Of a stretch of DNA of 64,000 nt, positions 24,560 to 32,740 are shown in pieces. Source of the stretch: JALSNL01 sp036479585 (lineage in GTDB: Bacteria; Bacteroidota; Ignavibacteria; Ignavibacteriales; Melioribacteraceae); the NCBI GenBank assembly GCA_965224785.1, contig OZ245062.1, forward strand, positions 2,852,001-2,916,000, written 5' to 3'. The translations under genes and the position numbers were made by a program. The notes under the pieces are model-generated. The model saw only the letters and a list, made by a program, of their open reading frames with translations, made no database searches and was not told where the DNA came from. The number at the start of each line of letters is the position of its first letter. Positions within the stretch are counted from its first letter, which is position 1.

Positions 24560-24808
24560 ATGAAAACAGATATATTTAGCACAGCAATTACAAATAGAAA
24601 AAAAATAAAATTTCTATACAGACTTAGCCCTATTGAAATGGAGCCATATTATCTATCAATTAATAAAGGTGGAAGTAAAGTAATTTATGGTAGAGTAAAT
24701 AGTTCAAGTCATATAAAAATGTTTGAGTTCAAAAAGATATTTAATATTAAAGTATTGAAAAGCTCAAAATTTTCTCCCATTATTCCTATTCTACCAATTT
24801 ATAATTAG
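24560..24808 (+). CDS. Small stand-alone WYL-like domain protein
   Basis: This 82-residue protein resembles an isolated WYL fold: AITNRKKIKFLYRLSPIEME then PYYLSINKGGSKVIYGRVNS and MFEFKKIFNIKVLKSS. WYL domains usually bind ligands or nucleic acid in bacterial regulators, often in DNA-damage or phage-defence settings. Here there is no DNA-binding domain attached. GGAG lies six bases before the ATG. It is 131 bases after lexA and abuts the next gene (one base between stop and the alternative ATG), so those two are surely cotranscribed. The WYL assignment rests on general pattern and not on an exact motif. Confidence 0.5.
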   Translation: MKTDIFSTAITNRKKIKFLYRLSPIEMEPYYLSINKGGSKVIYGRVNSSSHIKMFEFKKIFNIKVLKSSKFSPIIPILPIYN

Positions 24809-24818
24809 GATGGTCAAA

Positions 24819-25223
24819 ATGAAAGAAAGTGTAAAACAACAAAATGTTGATGACCTAATTGGTCACTTTTGGAGAAACGGTTATCTAACTTTAAGTAGAA
24901 GGTTTGGTAAGTATTTACCAGAACCAAATAATGTTGGAGATTTTAGAGTTGATGCAATTGGGAAACAACGCAAGAAGTTTGTAATCGGTTTACTTCTTTC
25001 AGAAAAAGATTTGAATGATTCAAAAGTTTATACCAAGCTTGAATTTCTTGCAACTCGTCATTCAAAGTATTCACATAAACGTGTAACACTATTTGTTGGT
25101 GTACCACAACATTTAATTAAAGAAGCTAAATCAGCAATCTCATTTTTAAGTGTTGAAGCACAAAAGAGTATTAAAGTTGTAAGTATTGGCAAGAAAGTAA
25201 CCAAACAACTTTCGTTGTTATAA
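24819..25223 (+). CDS. Hypothetical protein, possibly a PD-(D/E)XK-like nuclease fold
   Basis: This encodes 134 residues from the ATG at 24819. An ATG at 24810 would add three residues. A compact alpha/beta pattern follows: DDLIGHFWRNGYLTLSRRFG, then YLPEPNNVGDFRVDAIGKQR, RKKFVIGLLLSEKD and YSHKRVTLFVGVPQ. The order strand-Asp-strand-(E/K) with an Asp in GDFRVDA and a Glu-Lys in LSEKD is compatible with a restriction-endonuclease-like fold, but no diagnostic motif is certain. There is no signal peptide or membrane segment. It is translationally close behind the WYL-like gene. Function unknown. The location downstream of lexA suggests, without proving, a link to DNA damage. Confidence 0.45.
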   Translation: MKESVKQQNVDDLIGHFWRNGYLTLSRRFGKYLPEPNNVGDFRVDAIGKQRKKFVIGLLLSEKDLNDSKVYTKLEFLATRHSKYSHKRVTLFVGVPQHLIKEAKSAISFLSVEAQKSIKVVSIGKKVTKQLSLL

Positions 25224-25301
25224 GTTATGTGATTTTAATATATCACATCGTATACTCTATTAAAAAGGAATTGTGAATTAATTATTTAGAATAGGATTGT
25301 T

Positions 25302-25760
25302 ATGATAAAAAAAATACTTCTCATAGTTTTTGTTTCACTTCTTTTTAGTTGTGAACAAAAATCAGAACCAAAAGAAATACTATTTGTTTGTACGCACGGA
25401 GCAGCAAGGAGTCCAATTGCAGCAGCATACTTCAATAAAATTGCAAAGGAAAAGAATTTGAACTATCGTGCAATTTTTAGAGGAACAGAACCTGATAGTG
25501 TATTAACTAACGGAACTGTAAAAGGATTGATAAAAGATGGATTTACTATAAATGATTGGGAACTTAAAAAAGTGTCTAAAAATGACATTAGTAAGGCTAA
25601 AAAAATAATAACTTTTGATTGTAAACTTTCTTCTAATGTAACTCCCACAAAGATAGAACAATGGAATGGCACACCTCCAATCAGTAAGGATTATAATAAA
25701 GCTCGTGATATATTAAAAGAAAAAGTTAATCAGTTGATTGCAACTCTTCCAAAAGATTAA
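25302..25760 (+). CDS. Low-molecular-weight tyrosine-phosphatase-like lipoprotein
   Basis: This 152-residue protein has a short signal peptide with lipobox (VSLLFSC, Cys17), so it should be anchored outside the cytoplasm. The mature part is a low-molecular-weight phosphatase/arsenate-reductase fold, with the loop CTHGAARS at 30-37 giving the C-x5-R-S signature. The usual Asp-Pro general-acid loop near residues 120-125 is not evident, the region reading NGTPPISKDY. Most family members are cytoplasmic (Wzb, ArsC, protein phosphatases), so a lipid-anchored one is unusual. Substrate is unknown. It follows the lexA cluster by 78 bases and may be a separate unit. Confidence 0.7.
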   Translation: MIKKILLIVFVSLLFSCEQKSEPKEILFVCTHGAARSPIAAAYFNKIAKEKNLNYRAIFRGTEPDSVLTNGTVKGLIKDGFTINDWELKKVSKNDISKAKKIITFDCKLSSNVTPTKIEQWNGTPPISKDYNKARDILKEKVNQLIATLPKD

Positions 25761-25870
25761 AGAAATAAGAGAACAAAAACACACAAAAGACCAAACCAAT
25801 AATAGCTCTCATTAGGTCGCTACTATGTTTGAACATCAAGACAAACAAAAGCATCTAAATATATTTAACC

Positions 25871-26344
25871 ATGAACATTATACTAAGAAAAACAACCGAT
25901 GAAGATTTAGAAACACTTTTCCTCTATCAAACAGATGAAGAATCAAACCAAATGGCAGCCTTCACTTCAGAAAACCCAAATGATAGAAATGCTTATTTTG
26001 AAAAGTGGTTAAAGATTATAAATAATCCTAAAATTAATATGCAAACAATTATTCATGATAATTTAATAGTTGGTAGTGTTCTCCATTTTGATATGATGAG
26101 TGAAACAAATGTTTCGTATTGGATTGGACGAAAACATTGGGGAAATGGAATTGCAACAATGGCATTAAAATTATTTGTGGAACAAGTAAATAAAAGACCT
26201 TTGTTTGGAAGAGTTGCTTATGATAATTTTGGTTCTCAAAAAGTTCTTGTAAACTGTGGGTTTAAAACAATTGGTGAAGAATATGGATTCGCAAACGCAC
26301 GAGAAAAAGAGATTAAAGAATTTCTGTATAAACTAGAGAAATAA
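25871..26344 (+). CDS. GNAT-family acetyltransferase
   Basis: This 157-residue protein contains the GNAT core: an N-terminal LRKTTDEDLETLFLY, a central SVLHFDMMSETNVSYWIGRKHWG strand-turn, and NGIATMALKLFVEQ, the acetyl-CoA binding helix. LFGRVAYDNFGSQKVLVNCG is the second conserved segment, where Asn/Ser residues contact the pantetheine. It resembles RimJ/RimL-type enzymes that acetylate protein N-termini or small amines, but the substrate is not visible. The gene stands alone upstream of a repeat-rich gap. No ribosome site is obvious. Confidence 0.8.
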   Translation: MNIILRKTTDEDLETLFLYQTDEESNQMAAFTSENPNDRNAYFEKWLKIINNPKINMQTIIHDNLIVGSVLHFDMMSETNVSYWIGRKHWGNGIATMALKLFVEQVNKRPLFGRVAYDNFGSQKVLVNCGFKTIGEEYGFANAREKEIKEFLYKLEK

Positions 26345-26406
26345 AACCACAACTATTTAGTAACCTATTTATTTATTATTCTAACTTGTTTTATTAAAAT
26401 GAATCT

Positions 26407-26582
26407 ATATACTAAATACAAAGTGGTTTTTGGATTTTAGTAAATGTCATTTCGAAATGAACGCTTTTTGTGATTGAGAAACCTCATATCTTAATGGTGT
26501 TTGAGATCTCTCCGCAATCCCGAAAGTTTTCGGGACAAGATGACAACTTTAGAATCCGAAAACCAAATTAGTTTTAGTATAA
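26407..26582. repeat. MITE-like element with long terminal inverted repeats, copy 1
   Basis: The ends ATATACTAAATACAAAGTGG (26407) and its inverted counterpart (ending 26580) match over about 40 bases with some changes. Inside are TGTCATTTCGAAATGA and AAGATGACA, the TGTCAT palindrome. The element is about 175 bp, has no open frame and lies in the 475-base gap before uppS. Copies with the same termini are at 34155 and, less exactly, 31477. Confidence 0.7.
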
Positions 26583-26819
26583 AACAATTTTCTTCTATAA
26601 ATTTTTACCTTTCATTTTTTTGAGAACCAATTTACTTTTCAGTTGTAGAAACATTTGAACACAATATTATTTGATAAAATATTTAGTCTTCGAAAAAAGT
26701 TGAGCCAAGCATTTGGAGGTTGAATCTTCCTCAGTTTGTATTGATTAAAGAACCTTGACATTTAGAATGAGGACGCTTATTTTTAGAGGCTGTTTATCAT
26801 TTATAAAGAGAGTTTCTTT
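26583..26819 (+). other. Non-coding leader upstream of uppS
   Basis: This 237-base stretch has no open frame. It contains TTGACA at 26755-26760 preceding an A+T-rich segment, a possible promoter for the envelope block, but the -10 is not clear. Nothing else recognisable. Confidence 0.35.
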
Positions 26820-27641
26820 TTGGCAAAAATATTAACTGAAAATGATTTATTTCTGATCGAAGAAACTAAAGGAAGAGGAAGTGTTCCTGAGCATATTGCC
26901 ATAATAATGGATGGCAATGGACGTTGGGCAAATGCTAAAGGTTTACCAAGGGCAGCTGGACATAAGAAAGGTGTTGAGACTGTTCGCTCTATGGTACAGG
27001 CTTGCTTAAATCTTGGAGTAAAATATTTAACTCTTTACACTTTCTCAACTGAGAACTGGAATAGACCGCAAAAAGAAATTACCATCTTAATGCGATTAAT
27101 GGTAAGAAGTTTGAAGAAGGAAGCTAAAGAGCTAAATAAGAATAATGTTAAAATTTCGACCATTGGAGATATAAAAAGTTTACCAAGTATTGTTCAAAAA
27201 GAATTACAATCAGCAAAAGAGTTAACAAAGAACAACGGTAAATTGGTTTTGAATTTAGCTTTAAGTTATAGTGGTAGGTGGGAAATTGTTGAAGCCGCAA
27301 AAAAATTAGCAAAAGATTTTGCAAATGGTAAAATTGAAATTGATAAAATAGATGAGAAAGTTTTTTCAAATAATTTAAGTACAAAAGGTTTGCCTGATCC
27401 CGACCTAATGATAAGAAGTGGTGGCGAACATAGAATAAGTAATTTTTTAATTTGGCAAATTGCTTATTCAGAATTATATGTTTCAAAAGTTTTATGGCCA
27501 AATTTTAATTGTAGTAATTTAATTGAAGCAATTCAAGATTTTCAAAATAGAGAGAGAAGATTTGGACTTATTAGTGAACAAGTGTCAAAGAAATACAAAA
27601 AAGATCAGACAACAAAAAAACTTAGTGAACAACTTACTTAA
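26820..27641 (+). CDS. uppS: Undecaprenyl diphosphate synthase (isoprenyl transferase)
   Basis: This 273-residue cis-prenyltransferase makes the C55 lipid carrier for cell-wall and lipopolysaccharide units. Motifs include IAIIMDGNGRWA (catalytic Asp31), YTFSTENWNRP, SGRWEIVEA and PDLMIRSGGEHRISNFLIWQ with YSELY. All conserved residues are present. It starts at a TTG, with no closer ATG before the active site. It is longer than the usual 250 residues because of a 22-residue N-terminal extension and a basic C-terminal tail. Its stop overlaps the start of bamA by 17 bases, so it is cotranslated with the outer-membrane assembly genes. Confidence 0.93.
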   Translation: MAKILTENDLFLIEETKGRGSVPEHIAIIMDGNGRWANAKGLPRAAGHKKGVETVRSMVQACLNLGVKYLTLYTFSTENWNRPQKEITILMRLMVRSLKKEAKELNKNNVKISTIGDIKSLPSIVQKELQSAKELTKNNGKLVLNLALSYSGRWEIVEAAKKLAKDFANGKIEIDKIDEKVFSNNLSTKGLPDPDLMIRSGGEHRISNFLIWQIAYSELYVSKVLWPNFNCSNLIEAIQDFQNRERRFGLISEQVSKKYKKDQTTKKLSEQLT

Positions 27642-30108
27642 GTTTTTAATAATAGTACTATTTGTTTTTAACACAAATATCTACTCACAAATACAAAAAA
27701 TTAATTATAAAATCTTAGGCGTTTCTGTTGAGGGAAACACTACAGCAGATGCCAATACAATAATTGCAAACAGTAGCTTAAGGGAAGGTGAAGCTTTAGA
27801 AATTCCTGGTGACGCAACTAACAATGCAATTAAAAGGTTATGGTCTCTTGGAATATTTGAAGATGTTCAAATAATTATTGAGAAGAAAATCGAAAATGGA
27901 GTTTTCTTACTTATCAAAGTAAAAGAATTAAATCGAGTAGAGAAGATTATATTTCGTGGTAATGACGAACTTGATGAGACTGATTTAATGAAAGTAGTTT
28001 CACTTGTTAGTGGACAAACATTAAAGCCTCAAGTTATAAATTCAGTAAAAACAAAAATAAAGGATTTGTATATAGATGAAGGACAGTTAAATGCAAAAAT
28101 TATTCCTCATTCATTTGCATTTCTTTCTGCAGATACAACCGAAGATGAAATTTCTGTTACTTGGCAAGATCCAAATAACAAGTCAGATAAAGAGCAAACT
28201 CTCTATGATTTTAATCCAGATGTACGCTCAAATATTATTGGAAGAATTAAAGATCGGCAACTATTAGTATTTGATATAGAAGAAGGTGATGAAGTTATTA
28301 TAAGAAGTATAACGTTTGATGGAAATAATGCTTTTGAAAATGATGACTTAATTTCTGAATTGGATGAAACTGTTAAAGACGAGTGGTGGAGATTTTGGAG
28401 TTCTGCAAATTTTAAGAAAGAAGATTATGATAAAGATAAAGACTTATTAAAAACTTTTTATCAAAGAAATGGTTACAGAGATTTTGAAATTCTTTCTGAT
28501 TCTATTAGTTTTTCTGATGATAAAAAGTTTATGGATTTATATTTAGATGTTTATGAAGGACCTCAATACAAACTTAGAAATATTAATTGGGAAGGAAATT
28601 CTGTTTATCCAGATTTTGTTTTAACGGAACGTTTAGGCTTGAACAAAGGTGATGTATATAATTATGAACTTTTTAATCAGAATCTTTTTGGCAACCAAGC
28701 TCAAACTGATGTAGCTGCATTATTTTTAGATAATGGCTATCTAACTTTTAGACAAGAAGCAAGCGAGCAAAAAGTTGGAGAAGATTCAATTGATGTAACA
28801 ATTAAGGTTACTGAAAATAATCAGTTTAAAATTGGCACAGTTAAAATAACTGGAAACGATAGGACAAAAGATAAAGTAATAAGAAGAGAATTATTTACAA
28901 TACCAGGAGATTATTTTAGACGTAGCAATGTTATGAGAAGCATTCAACAACTTGCTAATTTACAATATTTTAATGTTGAAAAACTTTATACAAAAGGTGT
29001 TGATTATAAACCAGCCACAGACAGTCTTGTAAACTTAGTTTATAATGTTGAAGAAAAATCGAGTGATTTTATAAATGCTTCAGTCGGTTATAGCGGAGCT
29101 TTTGGTTTTAGTGGTTCAATGGGTTTTACGCTTTCTAACTTTTCTATTTTAGAACCATTCCAATTAGGTGGTGGTCAAATTCTAAACTTTAACTGGCAAT
29201 TTGGAGTTGGAAATTTCTACAGAACATTTTCAATTGGATTAACAGAACCCTGGCTTATGGATACACCAACTTCACTTGGGTTTAATGTTTCGGATACTAG
29301 ACAAAGATATATTTATGATTTAAGACAATCTAGTATTTCTATGACACTTGGAAGAAGATTAACTTGGCCGGACGATAGATTTTATTTACAAGGTTCTCTA
29401 AGGTTTCAATACAATGATGTAATTGATGGAAGACAATATTATGCTACTGGTCTTTCAAGACAATACACTGCCGGAATAGCAATTAACAGAAGTGATATTG
29501 ATAACCCAATTTTTCCTTCAACTGGTTCAAAGTTTGGACTTAATTTTGATCTTTCTGGTGGGCCATTTTTGCCAGGCGATGTTGACTATTATAAGTTTCA
29601 ATTTAAAGCTGATTGGTACAGAAGATTATTTAACACAAATAAATTAACATTTTATGCTGGTATTGATTTGGGTTACATTCACGAAATTGTTAAAGGGACA
29701 ACAATACAGCCGTTTGAATTTTTCTACATGGGTGGAAACGGTTTAGTGATTGCAACTACTCCTTTAAGAGGTTATGCTGATAGATCTATTGGACCTAAAA
29801 GCCCTGATGGTGGACTAAATATTGGTGGAAGAGTTAGAGCAAAATATACAGCCGAAATTAGAGCAGCACTTACATTAGAGCCAATGCCAATTTATGCAAT
29901 AATTTTTGCAGAAGCCGGAAATGCTTTTAGCGATTTACCATCTGCAAATTTATTTGATTTAAAAAAATCTGCTGGAGTTGGTGCAAGAATTATGATTAAC
30001 CCAATTGGACTTATTGGTTTTGATTACGGTTACGGATTTGATAGACTTTCTGTTGATGGTCAAGATCCAAAATGGGAATTCCATTTCCAATTTGGTAAAG
30101 GATTTTAA
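27625..30108 (+). CDS. bamA: BamA outer-membrane assembly factor
   Basis: This encodes 828 residues from a GTG at 27625, which puts a signal peptide (VNNLLKFLIIVLFVFNTNIYSQ) at the N-terminus. Longer frames would bury it. POTRA domains follow from about residue 25 to 380 (VEGNTTADANTIIANSSLRE, FRGNDELDETDLMKVVSLVS, WEGNSVYPDFVLTERLGL and TGNDRTKDKVIRRELFTIPG). An Omp85 barrel begins near STVGYSGAFGFS-like strands. The barrel signature MGGNGLVIATTPLRGYADRS matches the conserved GGxxxxRGY. The C-terminal strand ends in Phe (HFQFGKGF). It inserts beta-barrel proteins into the outer membrane, and its neighbours here are skp and lpx genes. The 17-base overlap with uppS implies translational coupling. 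Confidence 0.93.
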   Translation: MNNLLKFLIIVLFVFNTNIYSQIQKINYKILGVSVEGNTTADANTIIANSSLREGEALEIPGDATNNAIKRLWSLGIFEDVQIIIEKKIENGVFLLIKVKELNRVEKIIFRGNDELDETDLMKVVSLVSGQTLKPQVINSVKTKIKDLYIDEGQLNAKIIPHSFAFLSADTTEDEISVTWQDPNNKSDKEQTLYDFNPDVRSNIIGRIKDRQLLVFDIEEGDEVIIRSITFDGNNAFENDDLISELDETVKDEWWRFWSSANFKKEDYDKDKDLLKTFYQRNGYRDFEILSDSISFSDDKKFMDLYLDVYEGPQYKLRNINWEGNSVYPDFVLTERLGLNKGDVYNYELFNQNLFGNQAQTDVAALFLDNGYLTFRQEASEQKVGEDSIDVTIKVTENNQFKIGTVKITGNDRTKDKVIRRELFTIPGDYFRRSNVMRSIQQLANLQYFNVEKLYTKGVDYKPATDSLVNLVYNVEEKSSDFINASVGYSGAFGFSGSMGFTLSNFSILEPFQLGGGQILNFNWQFGVGNFYRTFSIGLTEPWLMDTPTSLGFNVSDTRQRYIYDLRQSSISMTLGRRLTWPDDRFYLQGSLRFQYNDVIDGRQYYATGLSRQYTAGIAINRSDIDNPIFPSTGSKFGLNFDLSGGPFLPGDVDYYKFQFKADWYRRLFNTNKLTFYAGIDLGYIHEIVKGTTIQPFEFFYMGGNGLVIATTPLRGYADRSIGPKSPDGGLNIGGRVRAKYTAEIRAALTLEPMPIYAIIFAEAGNAFSDLPSANLFDLKKSAGVGARIMINPIGLIGFDYGYGFDRLSVDGQDPKWEFHFQFGKGF

Positions 30109-30112
30109 CTGC

Positions 30113-30239
30113 TGTCATTCTCAGCCCCGCATAAAAACACGGGATAAACTTTGACTGGGAATCTAAAAAGCTCTTATCAAATAGATTTCCCCGCCCAACA
30201 AAACGGCGGACAAGCTGATATAGGCATTCGGGAATGACA
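30113..30239. repeat. Dispersed palindromic repeat (TGTCATTC family), best copy
   Basis: TGTCATTC at 30113 and GAATGACA ending at 30239 bound a 127-bp element whose interior shares the CAGCCCCG...CACGGGATAAACTTTGACTGGG block with 14229-14273. It lies in the bamA to skp gap, so the operon may be read through it. Confidence 0.7.
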
Positions 30240-30297
30240 AAATAATTTAGATATTTTTAATTAAAACAAAAACACATAAACAAAACACGAGGTAACA

Positions 30298-30816
30298 TTG
30301 AAGGCATTACATATTTTTGCGATCTTATTATTATTAACGATTGCTACATTTGCACAAACACAAAAAATTGGTTGGGTAAATTCAGAAACAATCTTGCAAC
30401 AATTTGCTCCAGCTATTAAAGCACAAAGCGATTTAGATGCAATGACATCTGCTTGGACAAAATCTATTGATAGTATGGCAACAGAACTACAAACTTCTTA
30501 TGGTGCAGCACAAAAACAATTTGCAAGTATGACTCCTGATAAACAAAGAGAAGTTCAACAAGAGCTTGTACAAAGAGAACAATACATTCAACAATTTAGA
30601 CAACAAAAATTTGGTCAACCAAATGGCGAAATTTTTATCAAACAAGAACAATTGTTAAAACCAATTAAAGAAAAAATCCTTAAAGCAATTGATGCTGTTA
30701 GAAAAGCAGAAGGTATGAATTTTGTTTTTGATAAAACTGGTGAAGTTCTATTGTTATTTGCAGATCCTCAATACGAGATTACAAATGTTGTTTTAGATAA
30801 ATTGAAACGTGGCTAG
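30298..30816 (+). CDS. Skp/OmpH-family periplasmic chaperone, copy 1
   Basis: This 172-residue protein starts at a TTG with GAGG five bases upstream. Signal peptide about 1-20 (ending TFAQT), then the Skp opening KIGWVNSETILQQFAP, a long amphipathic helical stalk rich in Gln and Lys, and the C-terminal FVFDKTGEVLLLFADPQYEI. Skp holds unfolded outer-membrane proteins for BamA. It is followed by a paralogue 117 bases later. This copy is Gln-rich in its stalk, the other is Lys/Glu-rich, so they may differ in client preference. Confidence 0.85.
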   Translation: MKALHIFAILLLLTIATFAQTQKIGWVNSETILQQFAPAIKAQSDLDAMTSAWTKSIDSMATELQTSYGAAQKQFASMTPDKQREVQQELVQREQYIQQFRQQKFGQPNGEIFIKQEQLLKPIKEKILKAIDAVRKAEGMNFVFDKTGEVLLLFADPQYEITNVVLDKLKRG

Positions 30817-30933
30817 TAGTAAATAGTTACAATATTAAAATTTAAAATTAGGAGGTTTATAAATTGCAAAAAAGTATTAGCAACTTATAAACCTCTGTGT
30901 TATTTTAAACAATACCTTTAGGAGAATTAAATT

Positions 30934-31446
30934 ATGAAAAAATTACATCTGCTTTTATTTTGTGCATTGGCATTTTCATTTTCAAACATCTCGGCTCAAC
31001 TTAAAATTGGTTATGTAGATTCTGACGCAATTATGAAAAAATTACCAGATGCTCAAGATGCTCAAAAAAAAATTGATGCTCAAATTAATGAGTGGGAAAA
31101 AGAGTTAGATAAATTAGATAAAAAGTGGAAAGAAAAATTTGATGACTATGAAAGACGTAAACTAATTATGAGTAAGCAAAAAAGAGCTGAATTTGAGAAA
31201 GAACTAATAGCACTTGAGCAAGAAAGCGAGAAATTTAAGCAATCAAAATTTGGTTCTAACGGTGAGCTTTTTACAAAGCAAGAAGAATTGATGAAGCCAA
31301 TTCAAAATCAAGTATTTACTGCTATTGAAGAAGTAGCCGTTGAGAATGAACTCGATTTTATTTTTGATAGAAGTGGTGATATGATTTTTCTTTATGCAAA
31401 AGAAGAGTACGATTTAACTTCAGAAGTTTTAAGTAAGTTGCAATAA
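30934..31446 (+). CDS. Skp/OmpH-family periplasmic chaperone, copy 2
   Basis: This 170-residue protein has a signal peptide ending FSNISAQ and then KIGYVDSDAIMKKLPDAQDA, the family motif. A highly charged coiled-coil stalk (DKLDKKWKEKFDDYERRKL) follows, ending FDRSGDMIFLYAKEEYDLT. An AGGAG site lies upstream of the ATG. It is clearly a duplicate of the preceding gene, diverged mostly in the stalk. Tandem skp paralogues next to bamA are common in Bacteroidota. Confidence 0.87.
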   Translation: MKKLHLLLFCALAFSFSNISAQLKIGYVDSDAIMKKLPDAQDAQKKIDAQINEWEKELDKLDKKWKEKFDDYERRKLIMSKQKRAEFEKELIALEQESEKFKQSKFGSNGELFTKQEELMKPIQNQVFTAIEEVAVENELDFIFDRSGDMIFLYAKEEYDLTSEVLSKLQ

Positions 31447-31476
31447 CAAAAGTATAGTACTCGGATTAAACTAATA

Positions 31477-31633
31477 TATATAGTATCCAAAATGATTTTT
31501 GGATTTTTATAATTGTCATTTCGAACATGTTGTTTGTGAGAAATCTCGTAACCAAATAGTACGGAGATTTCTCAATCGCCAAAAAACAAGCTCATTTCGA
31601 AATGACGAATATTTAGAATGCAAAATGTACTAA
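31477..31633. repeat. MITE-like element, diverged copy 2
   Basis: The inner arms TTGTCATTTCGA (about 31513) and TCGAAATGACGA (about 31597) pair well, and the outer ends ATAGTATCCAAAATGA and AATGTACTAAATT are diverged forms of the 34155 element's termini. The element separates skp copy 2 from lpxD. Confidence 0.6.
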
Positions 31634-31679
31634 ATTGAAATCGATTCAATCAACGTGCTATGGTTTAACAAAAAAACAA

Positions 31680-32738
31680 ATGAAAATAACCATTCAAAAT
31701 ATTGCTGATATTGTTGACGGAAAAGTTATTGGGAATGAGAATTTAACAATAACAAATGTTGCAAATATTCAAGATGCAAAAGAGGGAGACTTATCATTTA
31801 TTAATGGTAAGTCTTTTCTTAAATATTTATCTACTACAAATGCTAGTGCCGTTTTAGTAAGCCAAAATGTTCAAAAAGATAATTCTAAACTAGTTTATAT
31901 TGAGGTTGATAAACCTCAAGTTGCCTTTCAAAAAATTGTCAATAAATTTTTCATGCCAAACTTTAAGTTTAAAGGAATTTCAAGTTCTGCAACAATTGCA
32001 AAGTCATCTATTTTAGAAGAAGAGGTTTCAATTGGAGAAAATGTTTTTATAGGTGAAAACTGTCATGTAAAAACTGGAGCAACCATTTACCATAATTCCG
32101 TTATTCTAAATAATTGTATAATTGGAGAGAATACTTTAATATTTCCGAATGTAACTATTAGAGAAGAAACTAAAATTGGGAATAATGTAATTATTCATCC
32201 TGGTGTTGTTGTTGGAGCAGATGGCTTTGGATTCATTCCAGATGAAAATGGAGTATATCAAAAAGTTCCGCAAATAGGAAATGTTGTTATTGAAGATGAC
32301 GTTGAGGTGGGTGCAAATACTTGTATTGATAGAGCTGCTCTTGGAACTACACTTATTAGAAAAGGTGTTAAGTTAGATAACTTTGTTCAGATAGCACACA
32401 ATACAACAATTGGCTCGAACACAGTTTTCTCATCACAATCCGGAATTGCTGGAAGTTCAAAGATAGGAAATAATTGCGTTGTTGCTGCACAGGTTGGTAT
32501 TATTGATCATCTTGAAGTAGGGGATAATATTGTTATTGCTGGTCAATCTGGAGTTACAAAATCCTTGCAGACTCCCGGTGTTTATTTTGGAACTCCGGCA
32601 AAAGAACTTAAGACAACTTTAAAGTTAGAAGCACACATAAGAAATTTGCCGAATTATTTAGAAAGAATAAAAAGAATGGAAAGAAAAATTTCAGAATTAG
32701 AAAACCAATTACAGACTAAAAACGAAAAGGAAGTTTAA
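31680..32738 (+). CDS. lpxD: UDP-3-O-acyl-glucosamine N-acyltransferase (LpxD)
   Basis: This encodes 352 residues from the ATG at 31680. A TTG at 31635 would extend into the repeat element. An N-terminal uridine-binding domain (about 1-100) is followed by hexapeptide repeats forming a left-handed beta helix (about 105-310) and a C-terminal helix (LEAHIRNLPNYLERIKRMER). The catalytic His is in FVQIAHNTTIG. It adds the second acyl chain in lipid A synthesis. It is two bases before lpxC-fabZ, so the two are cotranscribed and probably translationally coupled. Confidence 0.93.
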   Translation: MKITIQNIADIVDGKVIGNENLTITNVANIQDAKEGDLSFINGKSFLKYLSTTNASAVLVSQNVQKDNSKLVYIEVDKPQVAFQKIVNKFFMPNFKFKGISSSATIAKSSILEEEVSIGENVFIGENCHVKTGATIYHNSVILNNCIIGENTLIFPNVTIREETKIGNNVIIHPGVVVGADGFGFIPDENGVYQKVPQIGNVVIEDDVEVGANTCIDRAALGTTLIRKGVKLDNFVQIAHNTTIGSNTVFSSQSGIAGSSKIGNNCVVAAQVGIIDHLEVGDNIVIAGQSGVTKSLQTPGVYFGTPAKELKTTLKLEAHIRNLPNYLERIKRMERKISELENQLQTKNEKEV

Positions 32739-32740
32739 TA

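Noticed and set aside
27523..27624. 34-codon 5' extension of bamA
   Set aside because: It lies inside uppS, and the extended N-terminus would bury the signal peptide. GTG at 27625 gives a normal one.
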